From assembly GCF_013410375.1 (NCBI RefSeq), contig NZ_JACCFL010000001.1, positions 1,116,001 through 1,180,000 on the forward strand: a stretch of 64,000 nt of DNA. The letters run 5' to 3'. The translations under genes and the position numbers were made by a program. Source of the stretch: Leifsonia shinshuensis. Its GTDB lineage: Bacteria; Actinomycetota; Actinomycetes; Actinomycetales; Microbacteriaceae. Below are positions 1-10,149 of this stretch, one piece after another. The notes under the pieces are model-generated. The model searched no databases and had not been told where the DNA came from. It worked only from the letters and a program-made list of their open reading frames with translations. Within the stretch, counting starts at the first letter, position 1. Every line of letters begins with the position of its first letter.

Positions 1-2
1 AC

Positions 3-1355
3 GACGCCGGGTCCGGCGGTGACGGCCCGGTGCTCCTCACCTACGCCGAGTACGACGCCGTGCCGGGCAACAACCAGTCCGCGTCGACGGCTCCGGCCCC
101 GCGCGACGGGCTGAGCGGCTACGCCCCCGGCCACACCGACCCGCACTCGGCGCTCGGCATCTCGACCCTGGCCGGCCTGCTCGCCACGCAGCACGCGATG
201 ACGACGCACGGCATCGCAGGGACCCTGCGCTACACGGGCGAGCCCGCCGAGAAGATGCACGGGTCGAAGGTCGTCCACGGCCTCCGCGGCTACTACGACG
301 GGGTGGACGCCATCGTCAGCTTCCACCCGTTCTACATGCTGCCGCTCTGCAACACCGCGCGCTGGGACACCCAGTGCGGCGCGTACTACAGCAAGGTCTA
401 CACGTTCAGCTGCGACGAGGCGGAGACCTGGCAACTGGAGAACGACCCGAACTCGCCCATCCCCGCCTCACACTCCGCGGCCAGGGCGCCCGGCGCCAAC
501 GCGGCCCTGACCACGATGTACACCGCCTCCCGGGCGATGCAGGACGCCATGCTGCCGAGCGTCGGCGGCTGGAGCCTGTCCGACGCGATCTTGCTCGACG
601 GGCAGGCCACCGCCGACAACCTGCCCACCCGCGTCGCCCGCATCCAGTTCTCCTGGCGCACGCCGAACATCGAGATGGCGGAGCACGTGCTGGCCGTCCT
701 CGACCGCAACGCCGTGCACGCCGCGGCGATGGCGCACTGCACCGTGGAGGACCGCTGGATCGCCCGGAGCCGGCCCGGCCGCACCAACCACGTGCTGGCC
801 GACGTGCTCTACCGCAACCTGGCCACGGTCGGGGCGCCGGTGTACGACGCCGAGGCCGTCCGGATCGCGAACGACATCCGCGCCACCCTCGGCGCCGACC
901 CGGTCGAGCGGCCGTTCCTGGCCGCGTGCGAACAGCTCATCGAGCCGCAGGAGGCCGAGCGGCTGCTGCGCGAGCACATGCCCGCCTGGCAGCGCAACTG
1001 GACCAGCGACGACTACGTGGAGATGACCCACTACGCGCCGACGGTGCGCTTCTACGTCTCCCGGCCCGCGCTGGAGCCGATCCCCGGCAAGGGCGCCTAC
1101 CCGGCCTGGGTGATGAACGCCCTCGGCGGCATCCCCGCCACCATCGACCCGACCATCCGCACGGCGGGCAAGACCATCGCCGGCACGTTCCTGGAGCTGC
1201 TCGGCTCGCCGGAGCTGCTCGCGGAGGCCCGGGCCGAGTTCGACCGCCGCACCGCCGAGGAGCCGATGCCGCCGCTGCTCGACGCGGACTTCGAGGCGCC
1301 GATCGACCTCCCCTGGCCGGACTACTCCGGCCACGGCGGCCACCGGCGCTGGTGA
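3..1355 (+). CDS. M20-family amidohydrolase/peptidase, 5' end outside window
   Basis: The reading frame is open from base 3, so the gene starts upstream; about 450 residues are visible. The order of conserved blocks is that of M20D amidohydrolases: LLTYAEYDAVPG near the visible start, GEPAEKMHG about 70 residues later, then a YDGVDAIVSFHP segment. The family removes acyl or aminoacyl groups from amides using one or two metal ions. Odd points: the usual GHxCGH metal motif is replaced by GHTDPH, and the PAEE motif reads PAEK, so one metal ligand position is Lys. The stop lies 5 bases before the aldehyde dehydrogenase start, indicating one operon. Substrate unknown. Confidence 0.8.
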   Translation, partial: DAGSGGDGPVLLTYAEYDAVPGNNQSASTAPAPRDGLSGYAPGHTDPHSALGISTLAGLLATQHAMTTHGIAGTLRYTGEPAEKMHGSKVVHGLRGYYDGVDAIVSFHPFYMLPLCNTARWDTQCGAYYSKVYTFSCDEAETWQLENDPNSPIPASHSAARAPGANAALTTMYTASRAMQDAMLPSVGGWSLSDAILLDGQATADNLPTRVARIQFSWRTPNIEMAEHVLAVLDRNAVHAAAMAHCTVEDRWIARSRPGRTNHVLADVLYRNLATVGAPVYDAEAVRIANDIRATLGADPVERPFLAACEQLIEPQEAERLLREHMPAWQRNWTSDDYVEMTHYAPTVRFYVSRPALEPIPGKGAYPAWVMNALGGIPATIDPTIRTAGKTIAGTFLELLGSPELLAEARAEFDRRTAEEPMPPLLDADFEAPIDLPWPDYSGHGGHRRW

Positions 1356-1360
1356 GCGGG

Positions 1361-2731
1361 ATGAGCGCTCCGGCCTTCGCGGTGGTCGACCCGGCGACGG
1401 GCGAGACCGTCCGCGTGTACGAGACGATCTCCGATGACCGGCTCGGGGAGGCCGTCGCCGCCGCCGACGACGCCCACCGCGCCTGGCGACGGATCCCGCT
1501 CGCCGAGCGTGCGGCCGTCGTCCGCCGCGTCGCCGGCCTGCACCGGGAGCGTCGCCGCGAGCTGGCCGCGATCGCCGCCCTGGAGATGGGCAAGCCGATC
1601 GGGCAGGCGCTCGCCGAGGTGGACTTCTCCGCCGACATCTACGCCTACTACGCCGACAACGCCGAGCGCTTCCTGGCCGACGAGCCGCTCGAGCTGCGGT
1701 CCGGCGGCGGGCGCGCGTTCGTGCGGCGCGCCTCCCTCGGCGCGCTGCTCGGGATCATGCCGTGGAACTTCCCCTACTATCAGGTCGCCCGCTTCGCGGC
1801 CCCGAACGTGGTGGCGGGGAACACCATCCTGCTCAAGCACGCGCCGCAGTGCCCGGAGTCCGCGGCGGCGATCGAGGAGCTGTTCGCCGAGGCGGGCGCC
1901 CCGGCCGGCGTCTACACGAACGTCTACGCGTCCACCGACCAGGTCGCCGGCCTGATCGCCGACCCGCGCGTGCAGGGCGTCTCGCTGACCGGTTCGGAGC
2001 GCGCGGGCGCCGCGGTGGCCGCGCTCGCCGGGCGGCACCTCAAGAAAGTGGTGCTGGAGCTCGGCGGCTCGGACCCGTTCCTCCTGCTGTCGACCGACGA
2101 CCTGGCGGCCGCGGTCGACGCCGCCGTGGCCGCGCGCCTCGACAACAACGGCCAGACCTGCAACGCGGCCAAGCGCTTCATCGTCGCCGACGAGCTGTAC
2201 GACGCGTTCGCGGCGGAACTCGCGGCGCGGTTCCGCGGGATCGTGCCGTCGAGTCCGCAGCATCCGGACACGGTGCTCGGCCCGCTCTCGTCGGCCGCTG
2301 CGACGGAGCTGCTGGAGGCCCAGCTCGACCGGGCCGAGGCGCAGGGCGCGCGGGTGCTCGTGCGCGGCGAACGGGACGGCAACTTCTTCCCGCCGGCCGT
2401 GCTCGCGGAGGTCGGCCCGGCGATGGACGCCTATGCCGCGGAGTTCTTCGGCCCCGTCGCCCAGCTGCACAGGGCGGCGTCGGAGGAGGACGCGGTCCGG
2501 ATCGCGAACGACACCCCGTACGGTCTCGGCGCGTACGTCTTCACCACGGATCCCGAGCAGGCCCTCCGCGTCGCCGACCGGCTCGACGCCGGGATGATCT
2601 GGGTCAACCTCGTCCAGGGCGACGCCCCAGAGCTGCCCTTCGGCGGCGTCAAGCGGTCCGGTTTCGGGCGCGAGCTCGGCCGGTTCGGCGCGGAGGAGTT
2701 CGTCAACCGGAAGCTCATCCGGATCGGCTGA
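1361..2731 (+). CDS. NAD(P)-dependent aldehyde dehydrogenase, succinate-semialdehyde dehydrogenase-like
   Basis: 456 residues. The ATG at 1361 follows the upstream stop by 5 bases; the frame is open much further upstream but that part only shadows the M20 gene. Seen: MPWNFP, LTGSERAG, LELGGSDPF with general-base Glu about residue 233, NNGQTC with nucleophile Cys about residue 267, and ELPFGGVKRSGFGRE at the C-terminus. The pattern, especially KKVVLELGGSDPF and AAKRFIV, is closest in memory to GabD1-type succinate-semialdehyde dehydrogenases, which oxidise an aldehyde to the acid. Co-transcription with the M20 hydrolase suggests it oxidises an aldehyde arising from the released moiety. Exact substrate is inferred, not shown. 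Confidence 0.9.
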   Translation: MSAPAFAVVDPATGETVRVYETISDDRLGEAVAAADDAHRAWRRIPLAERAAVVRRVAGLHRERRRELAAIAALEMGKPIGQALAEVDFSADIYAYYADNAERFLADEPLELRSGGGRAFVRRASLGALLGIMPWNFPYYQVARFAAPNVVAGNTILLKHAPQCPESAAAIEELFAEAGAPAGVYTNVYASTDQVAGLIADPRVQGVSLTGSERAGAAVAALAGRHLKKVVLELGGSDPFLLLSTDDLAAAVDAAVAARLDNNGQTCNAAKRFIVADELYDAFAAELAARFRGIVPSSPQHPDTVLGPLSSAAATELLEAQLDRAEAQGARVLVRGERDGNFFPPAVLAEVGPAMDAYAAEFFGPVAQLHRAASEEDAVRIANDTPYGLGAYVFTTDPEQALRVADRLDAGMIWVNLVQGDAPELPFGGVKRSGFGRELGRFGAEEFVNRKLIRIG

Positions 2732-2755
2732 CGCCGGCGTCGCACCCGTCCCTCG

Positions 2756-3889
2756 TCACCCCGCCGCTGCGAACCGGTGCACCCGGTACGGCTCGACGTC
2801 GCTCTCCCGCAGCGTCAGCCCGTGGCCGGGGGCGGTGCGGTCGGGGAGGAGCCGGCCGTGGCTCAGGGCGGGCAGCCCGTCGAAGAACCGCTCCTCGATA
2901 CGGACGTGGTCGTGGAAGTACTCGATGTTGATCGACGGCCGGTGCGCCGCGGCGACGGACGCGTGCAGCGCCGGGGCGGTGTGCGCGGACAGCGGCACCC
3001 CGAACGCCGTCGCGAGCGAGGCGGCGATCCCGAATCCCGTGATGCCGCAGCGTGTGGCGTCGGCCTGGAGCACGTCGACGCAGCCGTCGGCGAGGAGGTC
3101 GCGGAAGTCGGCCGGCGTGTAGCCGTACTCTCCCGCCGCGACGCGGATCGGCGCCGGCAGCCGGTCGCGGAGCAGCCGGAGTCCGTGCCGATCCTGGCTG
3201 GAGACCGGCTCCTCGAACCAGGTGACGCCCTGCTCCGCGAACAGCTCGCCCAGCCGGAGGGCCCGCTTGCGCTCGTAGGCCCCGTTCGCGTCGACGAAGA
3301 GGTCGACGTCCGGTCCGATCGCCTCGCGCGCCAGGGCAACCCGGCGCGGGTCGTCGTCCGGGCGGGAGCCGACCTTCATCTTCACCGACCCCAGCCCGGC
3401 GGCCGCCCACGACCCCAGCTGGTCGGTCAGCTCGTCGTCGGTGTAGTCCGTGAACCCGCCGCTTCCGTACGCGGCGACGCCGTCGTGCGCGCCGCCCAGC
3501 AAGCGGGTCAGCGACATCCCGCTCAGCCGGGCCTTCAGGTCGTGGAGCGCGATGTCCAGGGCTGCGATGGCTCCGGCGCTCACGCCGGCCCAGCCGACGT
3601 TGCGCACGGCCCGCGCCAGCTCCCAGTACAGGCGCTCGGTGTCGAACGGGTCGGCGCCGTCGACGACGGCCCAGAGCACGTCCTCGACGATCCGCAGGCT
3701 CGCGGGCGCCGTGTACGCGTAGCCGAGCCCGGTGGCGTCGCCGGCCTCGACCGCGACCAGCAGGACGCCGGTGTTGGTCCACTCGATGGTCCCGTCGCTC
3801 TCCGGCCGGCGCCGGCCCTCGGTCGCGGTGGGCACCACGTAGGCGTCGGCCCGGATCGACCGGATCCGATCCGCTCCGTTAGTGGGCAT
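2756..3889 (-). CDS. Enolase-superfamily enzyme (mandelate racemase/muconate lactonizing-like)
   Basis: 377 residues; the ATG at 3889 overlaps the end of the ThDP-enzyme gene by 11 bases. Seen in order: capping domain (about 1-130), KMKVG (the KxK base motif), VDANG (first metal Asp), FEEP (second metal Glu), AAGEYG (third acidic ligand), then SAHTAP carrying the C-terminal catalytic His. These are the hallmarks of mandelate racemase subgroup members, which abstract the proton alpha to a carboxylate to racemise or dehydrate acid sugars. As the last gene of a six-gene operon with a GMC/gluconate-dehydrogenase pair, a role as sugar-acid dehydratase or epimerase is plausible but inferred. Confidence 0.88.
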   Translation of the reverse strand: MPTNGADRIRSIRADAYVVPTATEGRRRPESDGTIEWTNTGVLLVAVEAGDATGLGYAYTAPASLRIVEDVLWAVVDGADPFDTERLYWELARAVRNVGWAGVSAGAIAALDIALHDLKARLSGMSLTRLLGGAHDGVAAYGSGGFTDYTDDELTDQLGSWAAAGLGSVKMKVGSRPDDDPRRVALAREAIGPDVDLFVDANGAYERKRALRLGELFAEQGVTWFEEPVSSQDRHGLRLLRDRLPAPIRVAAGEYGYTPADFRDLLADGCVDVLQADATRCGITGFGIAASLATAFGVPLSAHTAPALHASVAAAHRPSINIEYFHDHVRIEERFFDGLPALSHGRLLPDRTAPGHGLTLRESDVEPYRVHRFAAAG

Positions 3890-5714
3890 CGTCCTCGTCC
3901 GTCGACCGGTGCAGCGCGCCCTTCACCCGCTCGACGCCCTCCGTGATCAGCGACGTGGCCGAGTCCTTGATCGCGGCGATGCCGTCCGGGTCGCCCTTCA
4001 GCAGAGCCAGACCGGTGTTCTTCGCGAACTCGAACGTGATGTGCGGGGGCAGCGGCGGCACGTTTTTGCTGGTGTGGGCGTCGATGACGGTCACGCCGCC
4101 GTGCGCGAGCGCCGCGTCCCACGCCGCCTCGATCTGGTCGTCGGAGGTGACGGTGATGCCCTGGAAGCCGAGGAGCCGCGCCCAGCCCGCGTAGTCGACC
4201 GACTCGACGTCCTGGGAGGTCGACCAGACCGGGTTGGCGTCCTCGGTGCGCATCTCCCAGGAGACCTGGGTGAGGTCGTCGTTGTGCAGCACCAGCACGA
4301 CGAAGTTCGGGTTCGACCAGCGCGACAGGTACTTCTTCACGGTGATCAGTTCGTTCATCCCGAGCATCTGGAACGCGCCGTCGCCGATCGTGCAGACCAC
4401 CGTGCGGTCCGGGTAGGCGAACTTGGCCGCCTCCGCGTACGGCATCGCGGCGAGCATGGTCGCGAGCCGGCCGGAGAGGTCGCCGCGCATGCCGTCGCGG
4501 AGCCGGATGTGCTGGCCGTACCAGTCGGCGGTGGTCCCGGCGTCCGCGGTGACGATCGCGCCGGCGGGGAGCCGCTTGTTCAGCTCGTGGTAGACCCGGC
4601 GCGGGTTCACGCCGTCGTCGTAGTGCTGCTCGGCCTGGGCGGCGAGTTCGTCGTCCCACTCCCGCATCCCGGCGGCGGTCTTCTCCTGCCAGGACAGGTC
4701 GTCCTTCTGCGTCAGCAGGGGGAGGAGCCCCGTCAGCGTCGTCTTGACGTCGCCCCAGATGCTCACGTCGGTGGGGTAGCGGAGGCCGAGCTGCTCGGGC
4801 CGCAGATCGACCTGCACGGCCTTGGCCTGCCCGGTCTTCGGCAGGAACTGGCCGTACGGGTAGTTGGTGCCGAGCAGCACGAGCGTGTCGCAGTCCTGCA
4901 TCTGGTCGTAGCTCGGCCGCGAACCGAGCAGACCGAGCTGCTGGGTGTGGAACGGCACGTCGCCGGGGACGACCTGCTTGCCGCGCAGGGTCGTGATCAG
5001 CCCGGCGCCGGTCAGGCGGGCCGCCGCGAGCACCTCCTGCTCCGCGCCGACGGCGCCGTGCCCGACCAGGAAGGTCACGCGCTCGCCGGCGTTGATGATG
5101 TCCGCGGCCGCCCGGAGCTGCTCCGGCGGGGGCGCGATCGCCGTCGACGGCGGCACCGCGCTCGACCGGGACACCCACATCTCCGCTCCGGGGGCCGCCA
5201 TCTCCATCCCCTGCACGTCGTGCGGCAGGATGACGACGCACGGCTGCTTGCGGGCGATCGCGGTGCGGAAGGCCGTGTCGATCACGGCCTGGGCCTGTTC
5301 CGGCGACACGATCGTCTGCACGTACTCGGCCACGTCGGCGAAGGTCTGCTCGAGCTTGCTCTCCTGCTGGTTGAACGTGCCGAACGAGTTGAGCCCCTGC
5401 TGGCCGACGATCGCGACGACGGGCTGGTTGTCCATCTTCGCGTCGTAGAGGCCGTTGATCAGGTGGAACCCGCCGGGGCTGGAGGTCGCGACGCAGACGC
5501 CGACCTCGCCGGTGAACTTGGCGTGCGCCGTGGCCATCAGGGCGCAGATCTCCTCGTGCGTCGGCCGGATGTACTCCAGCCCCTCGCCGGCCCGCTCGGC
5601 CTTGCCGAGCATCCCGTCGAACTCGCCGATCCCGTCGCCGGGGAACGCGAACACCCGCCGCACGCCCCACTCCCGCAGTCGTCCGATCACGAACTCGCTG
5701 ACTGTCGTCGCCAT
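3879..5714 (-). CDS. Thiamine-pyrophosphate-requiring enzyme (pyruvate oxidase/acetolactate synthase superfamily)
   Basis: 611 residues from the ATG at 5714, chosen because GGAGAG lies 7 bases upstream and MATTVSEFVIGRLREWGV is a normal family N-terminus; the longer frame to 5882 runs into the GMC gene. Seen: FAFPGDGIGEF, THEEICALMA with the conserved activating Glu, QQESKLEQTF, and a C-terminal ThDP/Mg motif starting IGDGAFQMLGMNEL about residue 450. Related proteins decarboxylate 2-oxo acids, with the product depending on the acceptor. It starts 13 bases after the GMC oxidoreductase stop and overlaps the downstream enolase-like gene, so all are likely co-translated. Substrate unknown. Confidence 0.9.
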   Translation of the reverse strand: MATTVSEFVIGRLREWGVRRVFAFPGDGIGEFDGMLGKAERAGEGLEYIRPTHEEICALMATAHAKFTGEVGVCVATSSPGGFHLINGLYDAKMDNQPVVAIVGQQGLNSFGTFNQQESKLEQTFADVAEYVQTIVSPEQAQAVIDTAFRTAIARKQPCVVILPHDVQGMEMAAPGAEMWVSRSSAVPPSTAIAPPPEQLRAAADIINAGERVTFLVGHGAVGAEQEVLAAARLTGAGLITTLRGKQVVPGDVPFHTQQLGLLGSRPSYDQMQDCDTLVLLGTNYPYGQFLPKTGQAKAVQVDLRPEQLGLRYPTDVSIWGDVKTTLTGLLPLLTQKDDLSWQEKTAAGMREWDDELAAQAEQHYDDGVNPRRVYHELNKRLPAGAIVTADAGTTADWYGQHIRLRDGMRGDLSGRLATMLAAMPYAEAAKFAYPDRTVVCTIGDGAFQMLGMNELITVKKYLSRWSNPNFVVLVLHNDDLTQVSWEMRTEDANPVWSTSQDVESVDYAGWARLLGFQGITVTSDDQIEAAWDAALAHGGVTVIDAHTSKNVPPLPPHITFEFAKNTGLALLKGDPDGIAAIKDSATSLITEGVERVKGALHRSTDEDDAH

Positions 5715-5727
5715 GTGTCTCTCTCCT

Positions 5728-7355
<1,628 letters not shown>

Positions 7356-7359
<4 letters not shown>

Positions 7360-8063
7360 GAGCCTCCCGCCCGCAGCGTCGTCCCCGGCTCCGCGTGCGG
7401 GGCCGGCTCCGCCTTCGTCCCCGAACCGGCCTGCGGAAGGTCTCCGGGCCGCGCGTCGGCCACCTCGAACGGCTCGCGGCGGTCGACCCCCAGGTTCTTG
7501 TAGCCGCGCGGGTACGCCGGACCCGCGAAGCCGATCTCGTCCCACGCCGCGGGGTGGCTGTAGAAGGCGGTGCACGCGTACCGGGTCCACAGGCTCCAGA
7601 GGCGCTCGCGGTGGAAGCCGCGCCAGTCGCCGTCGCCGTCCTTGATACTGGCCAGGAGGGCGACCTGGTCGTCCTCCTGGCACGCGGCGAAGGCCCGGCC
7701 GTGGCGCGCGTGGGCCTCCGCGTCGAGCGCGGCCAGGCTCGTCCGCCACGCGACCCCGTCGTCCGGCATCGAGTCGTAGTGCCAGCCGTCGGTCTCCTTC
7801 TCGGCGAGCCGGGCGTCCACCATCGCGGTCACCGGCACGAGGCGGTCGCCGGGATGCTGGTCGAGCAGCCGGTCGAACAGCGCCGTCGCGGCGCCCTCCT
7901 CCGCGGCGTCGAAGAACCGGATGTCCGGCGGCCGGCCGATGCGGTCGAGCACGACGGCGCGGGTCGTCTCGTCCCACGCCGGCGCCTGGTCGAGCACATG
8001 GAACCCGGGGAAGCGCTCGGGCACCCGGTCGCCCGCGACCTCGCCCTGATCCGCGGCCGTCAC
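7356..8063 (-). CDS. Gluconate 2-dehydrogenase subunit 3-like small subunit
   Basis: 235 residues from GTG at 8063, which overlaps the stop of the membrane-protein gene by 4 bases (GTGA); the longer open frame above it is a shadow. Features resembling the family: IRFFDAAEEGAATALFDRLL near residue 45, VDARLAEKE, a WRGFHRERLWSLWTRY segment and TAFYSHPAAWDEIGF towards the C-terminus. In known gluconate or sorbitol dehydrogenases this subunit accompanies the FAD subunit and is often the exported partner. Here no clear Tat signal precedes the domain. The gene end overlaps the GMC start (ATGA), strong evidence for a 1:1 complex. Confidence 0.8.
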
Positions 8064-8575
8064 TTCTCGCGCCTCAGGATCGCCGCCAGGAGCCCCATCC
8101 CGCCGACCAGGGTGACGAGCAGGGGAGCGAGCAGCGGCGGTCCCATCTCGAGGTTGTAGCGCAGGTTGCGCCAGCCGCCCGGCTTCTGGCCGATGCCGCG
8201 GGCGTGCAGCCAGACGCCCTGCAGGCCGTTCGCCACGATCGTGGCCGACGCGATCGGGAGCGCCGTCTTGGCGGCGGTCCTGCTGAAGAACCCGGCCACC
8301 CCGGCGACAGCGCCGATCGGTCCCAGGATCACCGGAGCCCACATCCAGCGGTTGCCGAAGCTCGCCTTGTCGTGCTCGAAATAGATCTCGGCGGCGGTCA
8401 CCACTGCGCCTCCGGCCGTCAGGGCGGAGAGCGAGCGCTCGAACCTCCCGGTCTCGACGTTCCTGACGAGGCGGTCGATGCCCTGGACGGGGCCGCCCGG
8501 GCGCCGCCGGACGGCCCGGGGCGCGATCCTGCTCAGCGCCGCTTTCCCGGTTCGCACGGCTTTCCTGGGTCGCAC
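8060..8575 (-). CDS. Small integral membrane protein, unknown function
   Basis: 171 residues, GTG start at 8575 with GAGG 5 bases upstream. The first 40 residues are strongly basic (many Arg/Lys), followed by about four hydrophobic stretches (around 48-65, 80-97, 103-118 and 143-163). I do not recognise a named family. It begins 7 bases after the stop of the 115-residue protein and overlaps the small dehydrogenase subunit gene, so it belongs to the same operon. It could anchor or electrically connect the GMC dehydrogenase to the membrane; that is inference from position only. Confidence 0.75.
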   Translation of the reverse strand: MRPRKAVRTGKAALSRIAPRAVRRRPGGPVQGIDRLVRNVETGRFERSLSALTAGGAVVTAAEIYFEHDKASFGNRWMWAPVILGPIGAVAGVAGFFSRTAAKTALPIASATIVANGLQGVWLHARGIGQKPGGWRNLRYNLEMGPPLLAPLLVTLVGGMGLLAAILRREK

Positions 8576-8582
8576 CGCGGCC

Positions 8583-8930
8583 TCACTCGCCGTCGACCTG
8601 CTCGAGCAGCTTCTTGGAGGCCCGGGCGATGTCGTCGTGGTCGTTCTGGGCCGCGCGGCTCTCCAGCGAGATGACAGCGCAGCGGTGGACCTTCGCGAAG
8701 TCGCCGTACGGGAAGCTGTAGCGCCCCTTGGTCTCCTCGTTCTTCTCGGCGTCCTCGCCCAGGTGCCAGAGCGCGTACTGCTCCCAGCCGTGCTTCTCGA
8801 TGAACGCGTTCTCGGCGTCCGCGCTCGGCGCGTCCTCGCTCCAGTCGTCCCGCTCGTCGCGGACCACGGTGCCCTTCTCGACCAGGCCGCGGGCGTGGTC
8901 GAGGGCCTTCCGGTTGAGCTTGACGGTCAT
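8583..8930 (-). CDS. Conserved small soluble protein, unknown function
   Basis: 115 residues, ATG at 8930 preceded by GAAGGAGG at good distance. Highly charged, beginning MTVKLNRKALDHARGLVEKG and containing FIEKHGWEQYALWHLGE, ETKGRYSFPYGDFAKVHRC and a C-terminal helix. From memory, very similar proteins of this length occur widely in Streptomyces and other Actinobacteria without assigned function. It heads the six-gene operon running down to 2756. The Cys in KVHRCAV is the only one. No catalytic motif is evident. Confidence 0.82.
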   Translation of the reverse strand: MTVKLNRKALDHARGLVEKGTVVRDERDDWSEDAPSADAENAFIEKHGWEQYALWHLGEDAEKNEETKGRYSFPYGDFAKVHRCAVISLESRAAQNDHDDIARASKKLLEQVDGE

Positions 8931-9080
8931 GTTCGTGCCCTCCTTCGGTTCGTCCCGACTGCTTCGGATGCAATGCCCGTCCCCGGGGGAACGCAAGGGG
9001 TTGACGGGATTCGGAGGGGACGCGGAGCATCGGCGATGGACCGGACGCCGACCGGACCGCCGAGCCGGAAGGAGCACGGG

Positions 9081-10103
9081 ATGAGCCGCATCGAGAGGCT
9101 GGAGGGCGCCGTCGTCGTCGTGACCGGCGCCAGCGGAGGGGTGGGCCGCGCGACCGCCGTCGAGTTCGGGCGGCGCGGGGCGAGCGTCGCGCTGCTGGCC
9201 CGCGGCGAGGCGGGGCTGGAGGCTGCGGCGGCAGACGTGCGCGCGGCGGGGGGTCGCGCGCTCACCGTGCCGGTGGATGTCGCCGACCCGCACGCGGTCG
9301 AGGCGGCGGCCGAGCGCGTCGTCTCCGAGTGGGGGCGGATCGACGTCTGGGTGAACTGCGCCTTCTCGTCCGTCTTCGCCGAGTTCGGGCGGATCGCGCC
9401 GGAGGAGTTCCGCCGGACGACGGAGGTGACCTACCTGGGCTTCGTGTACGGCACGATGGCGGCGCTGCGCCGGATGCGGCCGGCCGGCCGCGGGGTGATC
9501 GTGCAGATCGGCTCCGCGCTGGCATACCGCGGCATCCCGCTGCAGTCGGCGTACTGCGGCGCCAAGCACGCGATCGTCGGCTTCACGGAGTCGGTGCGCA
9601 CCGAGCTGCTGCACGACCACAGCGCCGTCGCGATCACGATGGTGCACCTGCCGGCGATGAACACCCCGCAGTTCCGCTGGCTGCTGTCCCGCCTGCCGGA
9701 CCAGGCCCAGCCGGTGCCGCCGATCTTCCAGCCGGAGGTCGCGGCCCGCACGATCGTCCAGGCGGCCGTGCGGCCGCGCCGGGCGTATTGGGTGGGGGCC
9801 TCCACAGTGAAGGCCATCATCGGCAACCGGCTCATCCCGGGCCTCCTCGACCGCTACCTCGCCCGGACCGGCTACGCGTCCCAGCAGACCGGCGAGCCGA
9901 GACCCGCCGACCAGCCCGCGAACCTGTGGGAGCCCGCCGACCGGGACGTCGACCACGGCGCGCACGGGCCGTTCGACGACCGGGCGAAGGCGCGGAGCGC
10001 CCAGGCGTGGGCGTCGCGCAACCGGCGGGCGCTCGGCGCCGCGGGCGCGGCCGTCGCCGCGGCCGCGCTGGGCGCAGTGGGCGGCCGCGCGGCGCGGCGC
10101 TGA
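9081..10103 (+). CDS. Short-chain dehydrogenase/reductase with C-terminal extension
   Basis: 340 residues from the ATG at 9081, which has GGAAGGAG in front; the upstream open frame is antisense to other genes. The Rossmann cofactor motif TGASGGVG is at 15-22, and the catalytic YCGAK places Tyr at about 158 and Lys at about 162. The core ends near residue 240; the last 100 residues are polar and finish with an Ala-rich hydrophobic stretch plus RRAARR, which may contact membrane. The motif pattern suits an NAD(P)-dependent SDR of the general oxidoreductase type seen in actinobacteria. Transcribed divergently from the 8930 operon. Substrate unknown. Confidence 0.9.
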   Translation: MSRIERLEGAVVVVTGASGGVGRATAVEFGRRGASVALLARGEAGLEAAAADVRAAGGRALTVPVDVADPHAVEAAAERVVSEWGRIDVWVNCAFSSVFAEFGRIAPEEFRRTTEVTYLGFVYGTMAALRRMRPAGRGVIVQIGSALAYRGIPLQSAYCGAKHAIVGFTESVRTELLHDHSAVAITMVHLPAMNTPQFRWLLSRLPDQAQPVPPIFQPEVAARTIVQAAVRPRRAYWVGASTVKAIIGNRLIPGLLDRYLARTGYASQQTGEPRPADQPANLWEPADRDVDHGAHGPFDDRAKARSAQAWASRNRRALGAAGAAVAAAALGAVGGRAARR

Positions 10104-10107
10104 GCCG

Positions 10108-10149
10108 GTCGCGCTCTCCCACCGGCGCTCTCCCGCCGGCGCTATCCCG
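10108..10149 (+). repeat. Short tandem repeat at a convergent gene junction
   Basis: Between the convergent SDR and PsiD-like genes the unit CCGGCGCTCTCCCG (10122-10135) is repeated as CCGGCGCTATCCCG (10136-10149), with a weaker third copy just upstream. It overlaps the stop end of the decarboxylase gene. No stable hairpin is evident. Confidence 0.6.

Noticed and set aside
374..1360. In-frame upstream extension of the aldehyde dehydrogenase
   Set aside because: Low-complexity Arg/Ala sequence opposite frames of the M20 gene; the ATG at 1361 directly follows that gene's stop.
2730..2741. 12-bp palindrome GACGCCGGCGTC between convergent genes
   Set aside because: Too short and without loop or T-tract to be called a terminator.
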